64,000 bases of DNA from Azorhizobium sp943371865 (lineage in GTDB: Bacteria; Pseudomonadota; Alphaproteobacteria; Rhizobiales; Xanthobacteraceae), in the NCBI RefSeq assembly GCF_943371865.1, contig NZ_CALRWL010000009.1:73574-137573 (forward strand), written 5' to 3'. Position numbers and translations under genes: made by a program. Of the stretch, positions 19,274 through 30,000 are shown piece after piece. Position 1 is the stretch's first letter, and every line of letters starts with the position of its first letter. The notes below the pieces were generated by a model, which made no database searches, was not told the DNA's origin, and was given only the letters and a program-made list of their open reading frames with translations.

Positions 19274-19320
19274 GGATCATGCGTCTCCAGAGACGAAAAA
19301 CATCAGGGGCAAAGGAAAGC

Positions 19321-20271
19321 TCAGTCCGGCGGGATGGCCCCCGCGCGGGCGGTGATCAGCCCGTATTGGTCCGGCTGGCGATGGCGGGCGAAATTGAAGG
19401 TGGTCTCCTTGTAGGAGGCGCACAGGTCCAGATCGCAGCGGGCGATCACCAGTTCGTCGTCCTGGGTCAGCGCCTGGGCGACGATCTGGCCGGTGGGGGC
19501 GATGATGGCGGAGGCGCCGATCATCTCGCAGCCTTCCTCCACCCCGCATTTGGCGGCGCCCACCACCCAGGTGCCGTTCTGATAGGCACCGGCCTGCATG
19601 GCCAGATGGTTGTGGAACTCGGACAGCCGGTCGTGTTCGGGCGCCGGCGGGTTGTGGCGCGGGGTGTTGTAGCCGATGAGCACCATCTCCACCCCCTGCA
19701 GGCCCATGACCCGATAGGTCTCCGGCCAGCGGCGATCGTTGCAGATGGCCATGCCCAGCACGCCGCCCAGCGACCGCGTCACCGGCCAGTTGAGATTGCC
19801 CACCTCGAAATAGCGCTTTTCCAGATGCTGGAACGCGCGCCACGGCTCATGCTCGGCATGGCCGGGCAGGTGGATCTTGCGGTATTTCAGGACGATGGCG
19901 CCGGTCTTGTCCACCAGGATGGAGGTGTTGAAGTGGCGCAGACGGCCCTCCTCCTCCACCAGTTCGGCAAAGCCGAGATAGAAGCCGATGGCCAATTCCT
20001 TGGCGAGATCGAACAAAGGCTGGGTCTCGGGCGCGGGCATGGCCCGCTCGAAGAAGCTGTCGACTTCGGCCTGGTCTTCCATGAACCAGCGCGGAAAGAA
20101 GGTGGTGAGCGCCAGTTCGGGAAACACCACCAGATCGCAGCCATTGGCGCCGGCCTGACGCAGAAGGGCGCACATGCGGGCCACGGCCGAGCCGCGGTCA
20201 TCGGCCCGCTGGATCGGCCCCAGCTGGGCCGCGGCGACGGTCAGGATGCGCGGCACGGGCACAGTCCACAC
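19321..20271 (-). CDS. N-carbamoyl-D-amino-acid hydrolase
   Basis: A nitrilase-superfamily amidase of about 316 residues, hydrolysing N-carbamoyl-D-amino acids to D-amino acid, CO2 and ammonia. The triad is complete: Glu52 (VFPELALTTFFPRW), Lys132 (KYRKIHLPGH) and Cys177 (AICNDRRWPETYRVMGL). These blocks and GYNTPRHNPPAPEHD agree closely with the agrobacterial D-carbamoylase (304 residues). The start is uncertain: no good ribosome site is seen, and GTG at 20271, 20262 or 20256, or TTG at 20343, are possible. No hydantoinase is adjacent, although the next gene is an amidohydrolase. Confidence 0.9.
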   Translation of the reverse strand: MWTVPVPRILTVAAAQLGPIQRADDRGSAVARMCALLRQAGANGCDLVVFPELALTTFFPRWFMEDQAEVDSFFERAMPAPETQPLFDLAKELAIGFYLGFAELVEEEGRLRHFNTSILVDKTGAIVLKYRKIHLPGHAEHEPWRAFQHLEKRYFEVGNLNWPVTRSLGGVLGMAICNDRRWPETYRVMGLQGVEMVLIGYNTPRHNPPAPEHDRLSEFHNHLAMQAGAYQNGTWVVGAAKCGVEEGCEMIGASAIIAPTGQIVAQALTQDDELVIARCDLDLCASYKETTFNFARHRQPDQYGLITARAGAIPPD

Positions 20272-20683
20272 ACGGTCGAACAGCGCATTGCAATGCCCCC
20301 AAGTCGGAAGGTCCCCGATGGAACCGCCCCCTCCAGTCAGCAAATCTCATGCCAAAATGCCGGATGTGTTCCGGTGGTATTCCAGTTGGATGGTGCGCCA
20401 GGGGTGCGGGGGCGCGGCCCCGCACGGTCTGCGGATCGCAGCGGATGGCGCGGCGCGCCTCTGCCTATAATTTGAGCGGAACGCCTTGAACAGGGTGGCG
20501 CAGGAGCAGGCACCGTCCGTCACAGGGCGTCATCGGCACCCAAGCGGTGCACGGGCCGATCCCGGCGGGGGGCAGCGCCGTTCCAGACCATTTCCCCGCT
20601 TCTCGACTCGGTGAAATTCTCTATCTATCTGATTTATAGCGCTTTCTTCACGCGAACCGGACTCCCTTTCGCGCGGGAACGCT
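20272..20683. other. intergenic region, 412 bases
   Basis: The region lies upstream of the carbamoylase and downstream of the TPR/GT9 gene. I see no gene. It holds a perfect 12-bp palindrome GCATTGCAATGC (20285-20296), just before the probable carbamoylase start, and an AT-rich patch near 20610-20650 in otherwise GC-rich DNA. The promoter of the carbamoylase-importer operon is expected here but could not be placed. Confidence 0.6.
20285..20296. promoter_or_regulatory. 12-bp perfect palindrome near the carbamoylase start
   Basis: GCATTGCAATGC is exactly self-complementary and lies 14 bases upstream of the GTG at 20271. It would be inside the gene if the TTG at 20343 were used. It could be an operator; this is a guess from symmetry and position. 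Confidence 0.3.
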
Positions 20684-22099
20684 CTAGGCGGCGCCCGCCA
20701 GGCGCGCCGCTACCGCCGCCACCGGTGCGGCCCAGGCATTGGGCGCGGGCTGGCGGAACAGTTCCACGCTGGGATACCAGGGGCTGTCGCTGCGATCCCG
20801 CAGCCAGCGCCAGTCGGGCGCGAACGGCAGCAGCGCCGACACCGGCCGCCCCATGGCCCCCGCCAGATGCACGATGGAGGTGTCCACCGCCACCACCCGG
20901 TCGAGGATCTCCAGAATGGCCATGGTGTCGGTGAAATCGGCGATCTCGGCGCCCAGATGGATCAGCGGCGCGGCGCCGTAATAGTCCGCCACCTGCGCCG
21001 ACGCCGGCCCCATCTGCAACGACACCAGGGCGGTGCGCTCCAGCGTGGCCAGCGGTGCCAGCAGCTTCAGCGTCATGGAGCGGTTGAAGTCATTGCCATG
21101 GGTGGGCCGTCCCGCCCACACGATGCCGATGGCCGCAAAGCCATTGGGGATCAACTGCCCCAGCCGCGCGCGCCAGCGCGCCACCTTGGCCGGATCGGCG
21201 CGCACATAGGGCACGGGCACCGGGATCGAGCCGAGATCGGTGCCGAACAGCCGCGGCAGGCCGGACAGCGGGCAATAGGCATCGAACGCCGGCACATGCT
21301 CCCAGCGATCCGCATATCGGGTGATGCCCGCCTGCTGCATCACGATCGGCTTCATTTCCGAACTGCACGCCATGACGAGGTTGGGGCACAGCTTGGCCAC
21401 TTGCGAGACGTAGCGGCAGAACTGGATGGTATCGCCGAAGCCCTGGTCGCCGATCAGCAGCAAGGTGCGGTCCGGCATGGGCTTGCCATCCCACAACGGC
21501 TTGTCCTTGTGCGGCAGCAGGCTGGGCGAATTGGGCAGATCGAACCGCCATTCATATTCATCCCAGCCCTCCGCGAACTGCCCATCCAGCAGCAGGGCTT
21601 CCGACAGCTCGAAATGCGCCGCCGCCATGCCCGGCTCCAGCGCCAAAGCACGGCGGGCGTAGACGATGGCCTCGTCAATCTCCATGCGGTCGTAATGGAT
21701 CACGCCGAGATTGTAATTGGCACCCGCATCGTCGGGGGCCAGGTCCACCGCGCGGCGGCCATGGGCCAGGGCCTCATCCAGCCGGCCCTGGCTGCGATAC
21801 AATTCGCAGATGTTGCGATGGAAGAGCGGGTGATCCGGCGCCGCCGCGATGGCCTGCTCCAGCCGGGTGATCGCCTCATGGGGCCGCTTGCGCTTGTGCG
21901 CCAGGATGGCCGCCTGATGCAGCGCCGGGGGATAGGTGGGCCGGGCCTCGAGCACCTGCGCCAATATCTGCTCGGCCGCGTCCAGGCGCCCGGCCTGATC
22001 ATGGGCTTCCGCCTCCGCCAGCCAGGCGTCCACGGTGCGCACCACCCCGCCCTGCGTGGCGGTCTCCTGCCCTGCCATTGTTTGCCCGGCGCTAGCCAT
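20684..22099 (-). CDS. TPR protein with GT9/SPINDLY-like C-terminal domain
   Basis: The 471-residue protein has an N-terminal run of tetratricopeptide repeats (about residues 22-185; e.g. AGANYNLGVIHYDRMEIDEAIVY contains one) and a C-terminal domain (about 210-470) resembling the heptosyltransferase/GT9-like region found in many TPR proteins: LLLIGDQGFGDTIQFCRY, IGIVWAGRP and VAVDTSIVHLAGAMGRPV, the nucleotide-sugar-binding Asp-Thr motif. It has no signal peptide, so it is probably cytosolic. It overlaps the TPR-sulfotransferase gene by 8 bases and follows it and the giant autotransporter on the same strand. A protein-glycosylating role is plausible but not shown. Confidence 0.85.
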   Translation of the reverse strand: MASAGQTMAGQETATQGGVVRTVDAWLAEAEAHDQAGRLDAAEQILAQVLEARPTYPPALHQAAILAHKRKRPHEAITRLEQAIAAAPDHPLFHRNICELYRSQGRLDEALAHGRRAVDLAPDDAGANYNLGVIHYDRMEIDEAIVYARRALALEPGMAAAHFELSEALLLDGQFAEGWDEYEWRFDLPNSPSLLPHKDKPLWDGKPMPDRTLLLIGDQGFGDTIQFCRYVSQVAKLCPNLVMACSSEMKPIVMQQAGITRYADRWEHVPAFDAYCPLSGLPRLFGTDLGSIPVPVPYVRADPAKVARWRARLGQLIPNGFAAIGIVWAGRPTHGNDFNRSMTLKLLAPLATLERTALVSLQMGPASAQVADYYGAAPLIHLGAEIADFTDTMAILEILDRVVAVDTSIVHLAGAMGRPVSALLPFAPDWRWLRDRSDSPWYPSVELFRQPAPNAWAAPVAAVAARLAGAA

Positions 22100-23918
22100 C
22101 GATGGAATATCCGAGGCGCGTGATCATCGGCTCCAGGATCGGGATCACCGGCGCCAGATGCTTCAGGTAATGGCGATAGCGATAGCGGGAATCGTCATAG
22201 AGCTTCTCGGTCACCTGCGCGTAGCTGGCGGTGCGGGCATAGCGCTTGTTCTCATGGAATTTCAGGCAGCGCTTGTCGAACGGCAGGTCCGCGAACGCCA
22301 GCATGCGTCGCACATGGGTTTCCTGGTCATCGACAATGTCTTCATAGCGCACCGCCAGATACTTCAGCGTCATCTCGCGGCGATAGTGCTCCACCAGATC
22401 CATCACCAGCACATAATGCTGGGCGATGGTCTCCAGCGCATTGGCGCAGTAGAAGCCATGGGTCAGATGATTGGAATAGACCGACAGCACGATGTCGAGG
22501 GGATGGCGCAACACATGGATCAGCGGCGCATCGGGGAACATCAGCGCGATGAGCCCCATATGGGTCTCATTCAGCGGCATCTTGTCGGTGAAGCGGGTCG
22601 CGCCCGGCTCCAATATGCCCAGTTGCTTCACCCTTTGGAGGTAATAGTCGCGCAGATTGTCCAGGCCATCGCACTGGTCGCCCATCCACAGGTCGGCCAA
22701 AGCCTCGGGATAGGCCAGGGGACTGGCGAGCATGCGCGGCATCAGATTGGCGATGTCGTGCACGAAGGTCAGTTCGTCGCCCGCGGACACCTTGGGATGG
22801 GCGGACAGGGTCTGCTCCACCATGGTGGTGCCCGAGCGCGGGAAGCCTAAGATGAACAGCGGCCGCGGCCCGCTCTCCACCGGCTTGGCGCGGGGCACGA
22901 TGCGCAGGCGGTTGGCGGTGAAATAGGCCTTCAACCGGCCGGCCTGCTGGGCGGCATGCTCGGCCAGATAGACCATGCCGCTCTGCTCCACATTCAGCCG
23001 CTTGCCGGCCGCGAAGGCGGCGAAGGCCTCGTCATAGCGGCCCATCTTGTCCAGCAACCGCCCCTTTTCCAGGAGGTCGTTGGTGCCGAGCCCGCCGCCG
23101 GGGCTCTGCTGGGCCATCTGGTCGAGGATCGCCAAGGCGTCGTCATACTGCTTGGTGCGCCCGCGTACCACCGCGCGGTGCAGCAGGATGCTGGGATGGC
23201 CCGGCGCCAGCGCCTCCGCCTGATCCAGCAAGGCATCGGCGCGGGCGAAATCGCGGTCGGTTTCCTCCATGCGCGCCCAGCCCAGCAGGGTCTGGAGGAT
23301 GGTGGGGGCCAGCGCCGTGGATTCCTCATAGAGCGCGCGGGACTCGGCCATCTTGCCCTGGTTCTTCAGGTTCCAGGCCAGATTGGCCAGCAGGATGGGC
23401 TGGCGCTGGCCGAGCAGTTCCAGCGCGCGGCGATAGTGAAATTCGCCGACCTGGGGCTTGTTCAGCTCGGTCATGATCATGCCCATCAGATTGTGCGACT
23501 GAGGGTCCGTGGGCGCGATGCGCACCGCATTGCGGGCATGCGTTTCCGCTTCGGCCAGATCGCCCTTGCCGAACAGCAGCAGCGCCAGTTCCTGGGTTGC
23601 CCACACATTGTTGGGGTCCAGCAGCACCAGCCGGCGCACCAGCGCCTCCGCCGCCGCCATGGCGCCCTGCATCTTGCGGATCTGATAGAGCACCGCCAGC
23701 GCCCCGCCCTGCCCCGGCGCCAGTTCCAGCACCTCCAGGCACAGCCGCTCGGCGTCCGCGAACGCGCCCTTGGTGTGGCAGGCGATGGCCTCATCCACCA
23801 GGGGCAGCAGATGCCGGCTGGCGGCCGCCGGCCCGAGGGTGGCGAGATCCAACTGGCAGCAGCGCAGCGGGCGCAGCCCGCTGCCGCAGGCGCAGAGATT
23901 GGGGTGCAAAGCGTTCAT
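22092..23918 (-). CDS. TPR repeat-containing sulfotransferase
   Basis: The 608-residue protein starts with a cysteine cluster (Cys9, Cys11, Cys20, Cys21 in a CxCGSG...CC pattern, like a SEC-C zinc motif). TPR-like helical repeats fill about 40-325, then a sulfotransferase domain about 350-600. The PAPS 5'-phosphosulfate loop is FPRSGTT (359-365) and the 3'-phosphate motif is VLRHPLDIVLSVYSNHL (468-485 region). Such enzymes transfer sulfate from PAPS to a hydroxyl, e.g. tyrosine or sugar; the acceptor is unknown. It is 164 bases downstream of the autotransporter and coupled to the TPR/GT9 gene. Confidence 0.9.
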   Translation of the reverse strand: MNALHPNLCACGSGLRPLRCCQLDLATLGPAAASRHLLPLVDEAIACHTKGAFADAERLCLEVLELAPGQGGALAVLYQIRKMQGAMAAAEALVRRLVLLDPNNVWATQELALLLFGKGDLAEAETHARNAVRIAPTDPQSHNLMGMIMTELNKPQVGEFHYRRALELLGQRQPILLANLAWNLKNQGKMAESRALYEESTALAPTILQTLLGWARMEETDRDFARADALLDQAEALAPGHPSILLHRAVVRGRTKQYDDALAILDQMAQQSPGGGLGTNDLLEKGRLLDKMGRYDEAFAAFAAGKRLNVEQSGMVYLAEHAAQQAGRLKAYFTANRLRIVPRAKPVESGPRPLFILGFPRSGTTMVEQTLSAHPKVSAGDELTFVHDIANLMPRMLASPLAYPEALADLWMGDQCDGLDNLRDYYLQRVKQLGILEPGATRFTDKMPLNETHMGLIALMFPDAPLIHVLRHPLDIVLSVYSNHLTHGFYCANALETIAQHYVLVMDLVEHYRREMTLKYLAVRYEDIVDDQETHVRRMLAFADLPFDKRCLKFHENKRYARTASYAQVTEKLYDDSRYRYRHYLKHLAPVIPILEPMITRLGYSIDG

Positions 23919-24082
23919 GGGCCGAATGTCCTGAAACCTCTGGGCGTGTCAACTCACGCCGGCCGCTCATCCCGCAGGCGGGTTCACCGATCCGAGTGGG
24001 TCCGATGAAACCGGTTCTCGGACTGTGATGGAGACCGTCCCGGTCAGGCGCGACGCCAGCCGACCGGAACGTACCGGAGCCC

Positions 24083-27000
24083 TTAGAACGACCAGGTGAA
24101 CGAACCGGTCACCGCATTGTCCTGCACCGTATTGGACAGCGTCCCGCGATACGAGACGCCGAGCTTGATGCTCTCGCTCAGCTTCCAGTCGGCGCCCAGT
24201 TCCAGCAGCGCCGCATTGCGCGCCAGCGGCGCGCCGGTGACGTTGAAGTTCGCCCCGGTGCTGGTGAAGGCCAGATAGGCCGCCGGATCCAGATCACCGA
24301 AGGCATGCTGCCAGCCGATCATCATGCGCGGCATCAACGTGGTGCCATTGCCCAGCGCCCAGCTGGTGCCCAGCCGCAGGCCCAAGGTGGCATAGGTAAT
24401 GTCCGCCGTGGAGCTTTGCAGGCTCAGCGCCGCCGCCCCGCCGATCTCCTGCGCCGAGCCGGTGTTCAGATGCACATAGGTCAGGCCCGCGAACGGCTCC
24501 AGCGCCAGTCCCTGCCAGGTGAAGCCATAGCCCACCTCGCCGAACACCTGCGCGGTCTGCGCCCCATAGCTGCTGGTCAAGGCGTTGCTGAAGCCGGGGA
24601 ACAGGACCGTGCGGGCCATGTCCACGTCGCTCCAGCTATAAGCGGCGCCAACGCGCACATTGACCGGCCCGAAGGCGCGGCCCGCATAGAGGCCGAGGCT
24701 GTAGGTGCCGATATCCGCGGAACTGGCGCGATCGGTGATGGAGAGGTTGGCGCTGGTATAGCCGCCGGCCACGCCCACCCGCCAATCCTCGCCGATCCGG
24801 GCATCCATGCCGGTCATGAAGCCGGAGCGGTCATGGCTCACCGAAGCGGCATTGCCATTGCCGCTGATCTCGCCCCAGCCGCCGAACGCTTCGCCCCACG
24901 CCACCAATTGGGAGGCGCCGCCGTCGGCCACGGCGGATGTCGACCCCGCCCCGGCGATGGCCACCACGCCCGGCCGTGCGGACAGGCCGCTGTCCGCCGC
25001 ATAGCCCAGCGCCGGCGTGGAGGTGACGCGCGCCGGCCCGCCCGATCCCAGCGCCACAGCGGCGCCGCCGGCCTCGCCATAGGCCTGCTGCCGCAGGCGG
25101 CCCAGCATGGATTGCGCCACCACGCGGCTGTCATCCAGCAGCGCCGTGCCGACGCTGGCATAGGCCTCGCCGGAGAGCATGGTGAAGGCGACGCGGGCGC
25201 CGGCCACGCTCTGCCCCACCACCGCCTGATAGAGCGCCGACCCCGACCCGCCCATCTGCACCGCAGTGGCGGTGTTGAACTGGTTGCGGGTGGTGGCCAC
25301 GCTGGAGAATAGCACCGGCTGCGCGCCGGTGGAGAGCGTCAGCGCCGCGCCCTGGGCGCTGTAGCTCACCTGCGGGATCAGGAACGCCAGATCGGTGGTG
25401 ATGGTGCTGAACTGGCCGCTCAGCCCGGTGCTGGTCAGGATGGAATAGGTGGTGGAGGCATTGTAGGCGCCGGTGCCGGCCAGCACCGACAAGGTGCCAT
25501 TGAGCGTCGCGGTGCCGGACACCAGCAATTGCGAGCTTTGCCCGGCCGGATTCACCGCCACCTTGAGCGTCCCGCCGGCGGTCTGCTCGAAATTGCCGGT
25601 GACCCGCAGTGCACTACCCGCGGCCCCGGGCTGGAGCGTACCCGCATTGGTCACCGAGGCGATGGTCCAGTTGCCGGTGGCGTTCCACACCGCCCCGCTG
25701 GCGATGGTGAGCGCGCTGCCGGCGCCGAAATTGGCGATGGTATTGGTCAAGGTTCCGCTGCCGGCGAGCGTGATCTGCCCGGCGCCGGAGCCGCCATCGA
25801 TGGAGCCGTTCAGCACCGAGCCGGTGGTGAGGGTCAAGCTGTTGACGCCGCTGGCGAACTGCACCGCCACACCGCCGGTGCCGTCGATGGTGCCGCTATT
25901 GGTGGCGCTGGCGCCGGTGCCGGTGAACTGGAGGCCGATGACGCCGCCGATGGTGCCGGAATTGGTCAGCGAGGCATTGCTGCCCAAGGCGAGGCCGGCG
26001 ATGGCATCATCGAGGATGGTGCCGGCATTGACCACGGTGCCGCCGGTGCCCACCTGCACGCCGAAGATGCCGCCCTGGATGAAGCCGCCGCTGGAATTGG
26101 TCAGCATGCCGCCGGCGCCCAGGTTCACGCCGGTATCGGCAGTGCCGACGATGCTGCCGCTGTTGGTGATGGTGCCGCTGCCGGTGACGCCGTTCACCGT
26201 GCCCTGCACGGAGCCGCTATTGGCGAAGCTGCCGGTATTGCTGACCGAGCCGGAGCCGCTGATGGTGCCGGTATTGCTCATGCTGCCGGAATTGCTCAGC
26301 GTGCCGTTATTGACCAGCGAACCGCCATTGCTCAGCGTGCCGCTGTTGGCGATGCTGCCGCTGCTGGTGAGCGTATTGGTATTGCTGAACGTACCGCTGG
26401 AGGTGATCTGGCCGTTGTTGGTGGCGGAATTGGTCACCACAACCACACCATTGTTGGCCAGCGTCGCCCCACCGGCGACATTGAGCGTGCCGTTCAAGGT
26501 GCCATCGTTGGTCAGCGTGCCCGAGAGCACCGCCGCATTGGTGATGGTCGAGCCCGCATCGACGGCCTGGGTGGCGTTCAGGAACGCCACATAGCGGAAG
26601 CCGACCGCCTGCACATTCTGCAACGAGGCGCTGCCTTCCACCACGATGGTGTTCACGCCCTGCGTGCCGTCGGCAAGTCCGATCAGCGCGCTGCCGCTTT
26701 CCAGGATCAGGCGATTGGTGCCGCCGGCGAACTTCACCGCGGTGCCGCCGGCCCCGGAGATGGTGCCGAAATTGTCGATGGTGCCGGAGGCGCCGCCGCT
26801 GAACAGCACGCCGACGCCGGCCGTCCCGGTGCCGGAGATGGTGCCGGTGTTGGTGATGGTCGCGGTGCCGCTGGCAATGGCGAGGCCCGCCGCTTCGCCG
26901 GTGATCAGGCCGGAATTGCTCACCAGCCCGCCGCCGGCAAGCGCAACGCCCGTCCCGCTGGTGCCGGCAATGGTGCCGGAATTGGTGAGCGTCCCGACGC

Positions 27001-30000
27001 CGGAGAAGGAAACGCCGGTGGCCCCGCCCTGGATCAGCGCACTCGCGCCGCTGTTCGCCACCGTCCCGGTGCTGAGGGCGACCCCGACGCCGGTGGCGCC
27101 GCTGGCGAGGATCGTGCCCGCATTGGCAATGACATTGCCGCCCGCGCCGCCGGAGATCCCGGCGAGGACGCCGGTGATGCGCCCGCCCGCCTGATTGTTC
27201 ACGGCACCGGTTCCGGCGAGCATCACCGTGGTGGCGACGCTGCCGCTGTTGGTGAAGCCGCCGCTGTTGGTGAACACGCCCGCACCGCTGATGGTGCCGG
27301 CATTGGACATGCTGGCCGCATTGTCCAGGGTGCCGCTGTTGAGCAGCGCCCCGAGATTGGCGAAGCTGCCGGTATTGGCCAGGCTGCCCAGGTTCGCGAA
27401 CGTGCCCGAGGTGGTCAGCCGGCCGGAGGTCCTGAGCAGCCCGTCATTTTCAAGGAATGCCGTGCTGGTGAACGTCCCCTGATTGACCATCGCCACCAGG
27501 ACCGTGAACGAGCCGCTATTGGCGATGGTGCCCGCATTGGCGGAGCTGACCCCGGCCTGGACCACGCCGCTGGTATTCAGCGTCGCACCCAGGTCCACGG
27601 TGACCTTGCCGTTCAGCGTGCCCTGGTTGGTCAGGGTGCCGGAGATCACGGTGGGGTTGGTGATAGTGGAGCCGGCATCGATCACCTGGGTGGCGTCGAT
27701 GAAGCCCACATATTGGAAGCCGATGGCGTTCACCCCGGAGAGCGTCGCGCTGTCGCGCACCACCAGGGTATTCACGCCGAGGCTGCCGTCGGCGGCGCCG
27801 ATCAACGTGCTGCCGCCTTCCAGGATCAGGCGGTTGGTGCCGCCGGCGAATTTCACCGCCGTGCCGCCTGCCCCGGAGATCACCCCGAAATTGTCGATGG
27901 TGCCTGAGGCGCTGCCGGTGAACAAGACGCCGGTGCCCGCCGTGCCGGTACCGGCAATGGTGCCGGTGTTGGTGATCGTCGCCGTGCCGCCGGCGATCTG
28001 CACGCCCGCAGCGCCGCCGCTGATCCGGCCGCTGTTGGAGATGCTGCCGCCGAGCGCCAGCGCCACGCCATAGCCCAGCACGCCGGCGATGCTGCCGGCA
28101 TTGATGATGGTGCCCAGCCCGCCCAGCGCCACGCCGGTGAGACCGCCCGAGACCACCGATGTGGTTCCCGTATTGGTCACGCTTGCCGCGCCGCTCAGCG
28201 CGATGCCGGTGCCGGTGATGCTGCTGGCGGAAATGGTGCCCGCATTGGCCACCGTGACACCGCTGCCGGTGATGCCCGCCAGGAGGCCGGAGATGCTGCC
28301 GCCGGCCTGGTTGGTCACCACGCCGGTGCTGGTCACCGTGACCGTGCCGGCGATGCTGCCGCTGTTGGTCAATTGGCCGGAGGTGGAGAAGGTGCCGGCG
28401 GTCGAGACCAGCGTGCCGCTATTGAGCAAGGTACCGGTATTGCTCAGCAGACCATTGTTGGTGAGCAAGCCGGTGTTGGTGAAGCTGCCCGCATTGGTCA
28501 AGGTGCTGGCGACGGTGAACGACCCGCTATTGGCGATGACGCCGCTGTTGGTGGAGGCCGCATCCACCGAGACCACGCCCGAGGTGGTCAGCGTGGCGCC
28601 GCCGCTCACCGTCACCTTGCCGTTCAGCGTGCCCTGGTTGGTCAGGGTGCCGGAGATGACCGTCGCATTGGTGATGGTGGAGCCGGCATCGATGGCATTG
28701 GTGGCATCGATGAAGCCCACATATTGGAAGCCGATGGCGTTGACGCCGGAGAGGACGGCGTTGTCGCGCACCACTAGGGTGTTCACGCCCAGGCTGCCGT
28801 CGGCGGCGCCGATCAACGTGCTGCCGCCTTCCAGGATCAGGCGGTTGGTGCCGCCGGCGAACTTCACCGCCGTGCCGCCTGCCCCGGAGATCACCCCGAA
28901 ATTGTCGATGGTGCCGGAGGCGCTGCCGGTGAACAAAACGCCGATGCCCGCAGTGCCGGTGCCGGCAATGGTTCCGGTGTTGGTGATCGTCGCCGTGCCG
29001 CCGCCGATCTGCACGCCCGCCGCACCGCCGCTGATGCGGCCGCTGTTGGAGATGCTGCCGCCGAGCGCCAGCGCCACGCCATAGCCCAGCACGCCGGCGA
29101 TGCTGCCGGCATTGATGATGGTGCCCAATCCGCCCAGCGCCACGCCGGTGAGACCGCCCGAGACCACCGATGTGGTCCCGGTATTGGTCACGCTTGCCGC
29201 GCCGCTGAGCGCGATGCCGGTGCCAGAGATGCTGCTGGCGGAAATGGTGCCCGCATTGGCCACCGTGACACCGCTGCCGGTGATGCCCGCCAGGAGGCCG
29301 GAGATGCTGCCACCGGCCTGGTTGGTCACCACGCCGGTGCTGGTCACCGTGACCGTGCCGGTGATGCTGCCGCTGTTGGTCAACTGCCCGGCATTGCTCA
29401 GCGTTCCGCTGACGGACATGGTGCCGGTATTGGTCAGGGTACCGCTGTTGCTCAACACGGTGAGGCTTTGGCTGCCCCCGAGGCTCCAGGAGGCGCCGCT
29501 GGCCACGCTCACCTGCTGGAAATTGGTGGCGGAGAGCGTACCGGTGCCGGAGGCGAAGGTCAGGGTATTGGTCCCCGCCCCGCCGTCCACGTTTCCGGTG
29601 AAGACCGCACCGGAAAGCACGGTGAGCACATCGTCGCCGGCGCCGAACTGCACCGCGGTGCCGCCGGTTCCGATGAGGGTGCCGCTGTTGGTGAGCGTGC
29701 TGTTGAAGCTCCCCGAGGCGAGGAAGCCGGTGCCGCCGGTGACGGTGCCCGCATTGGTCACTGTGGCCGGACCGCCGGTGATGTAGACGCCGGTGGTGGT
29801 GCCGGAAATGAGACCCGTAGCGGTGTTGATGACATCGCCGCCGCCCAGCAGCGAGAGGCCGCGCACACCGCCGGAGATGCTGCCGTCATTGCTTACCGAC
29901 CCGACACCGCCGGCCATCCGCACCCCGTGCAGGCTGCCGCTGATGATCGAGGCGCTGCCGGAATTGGTGATGCCGCCGCCGGCGGACAAATAGATGCCGC

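Noticed and set aside
24305..29084. Several plus-strand Pro/Leu/Val-rich frames
   Set aside because: They are antisense shadows of the repetitive passenger with no ribosome site or recognisable family.
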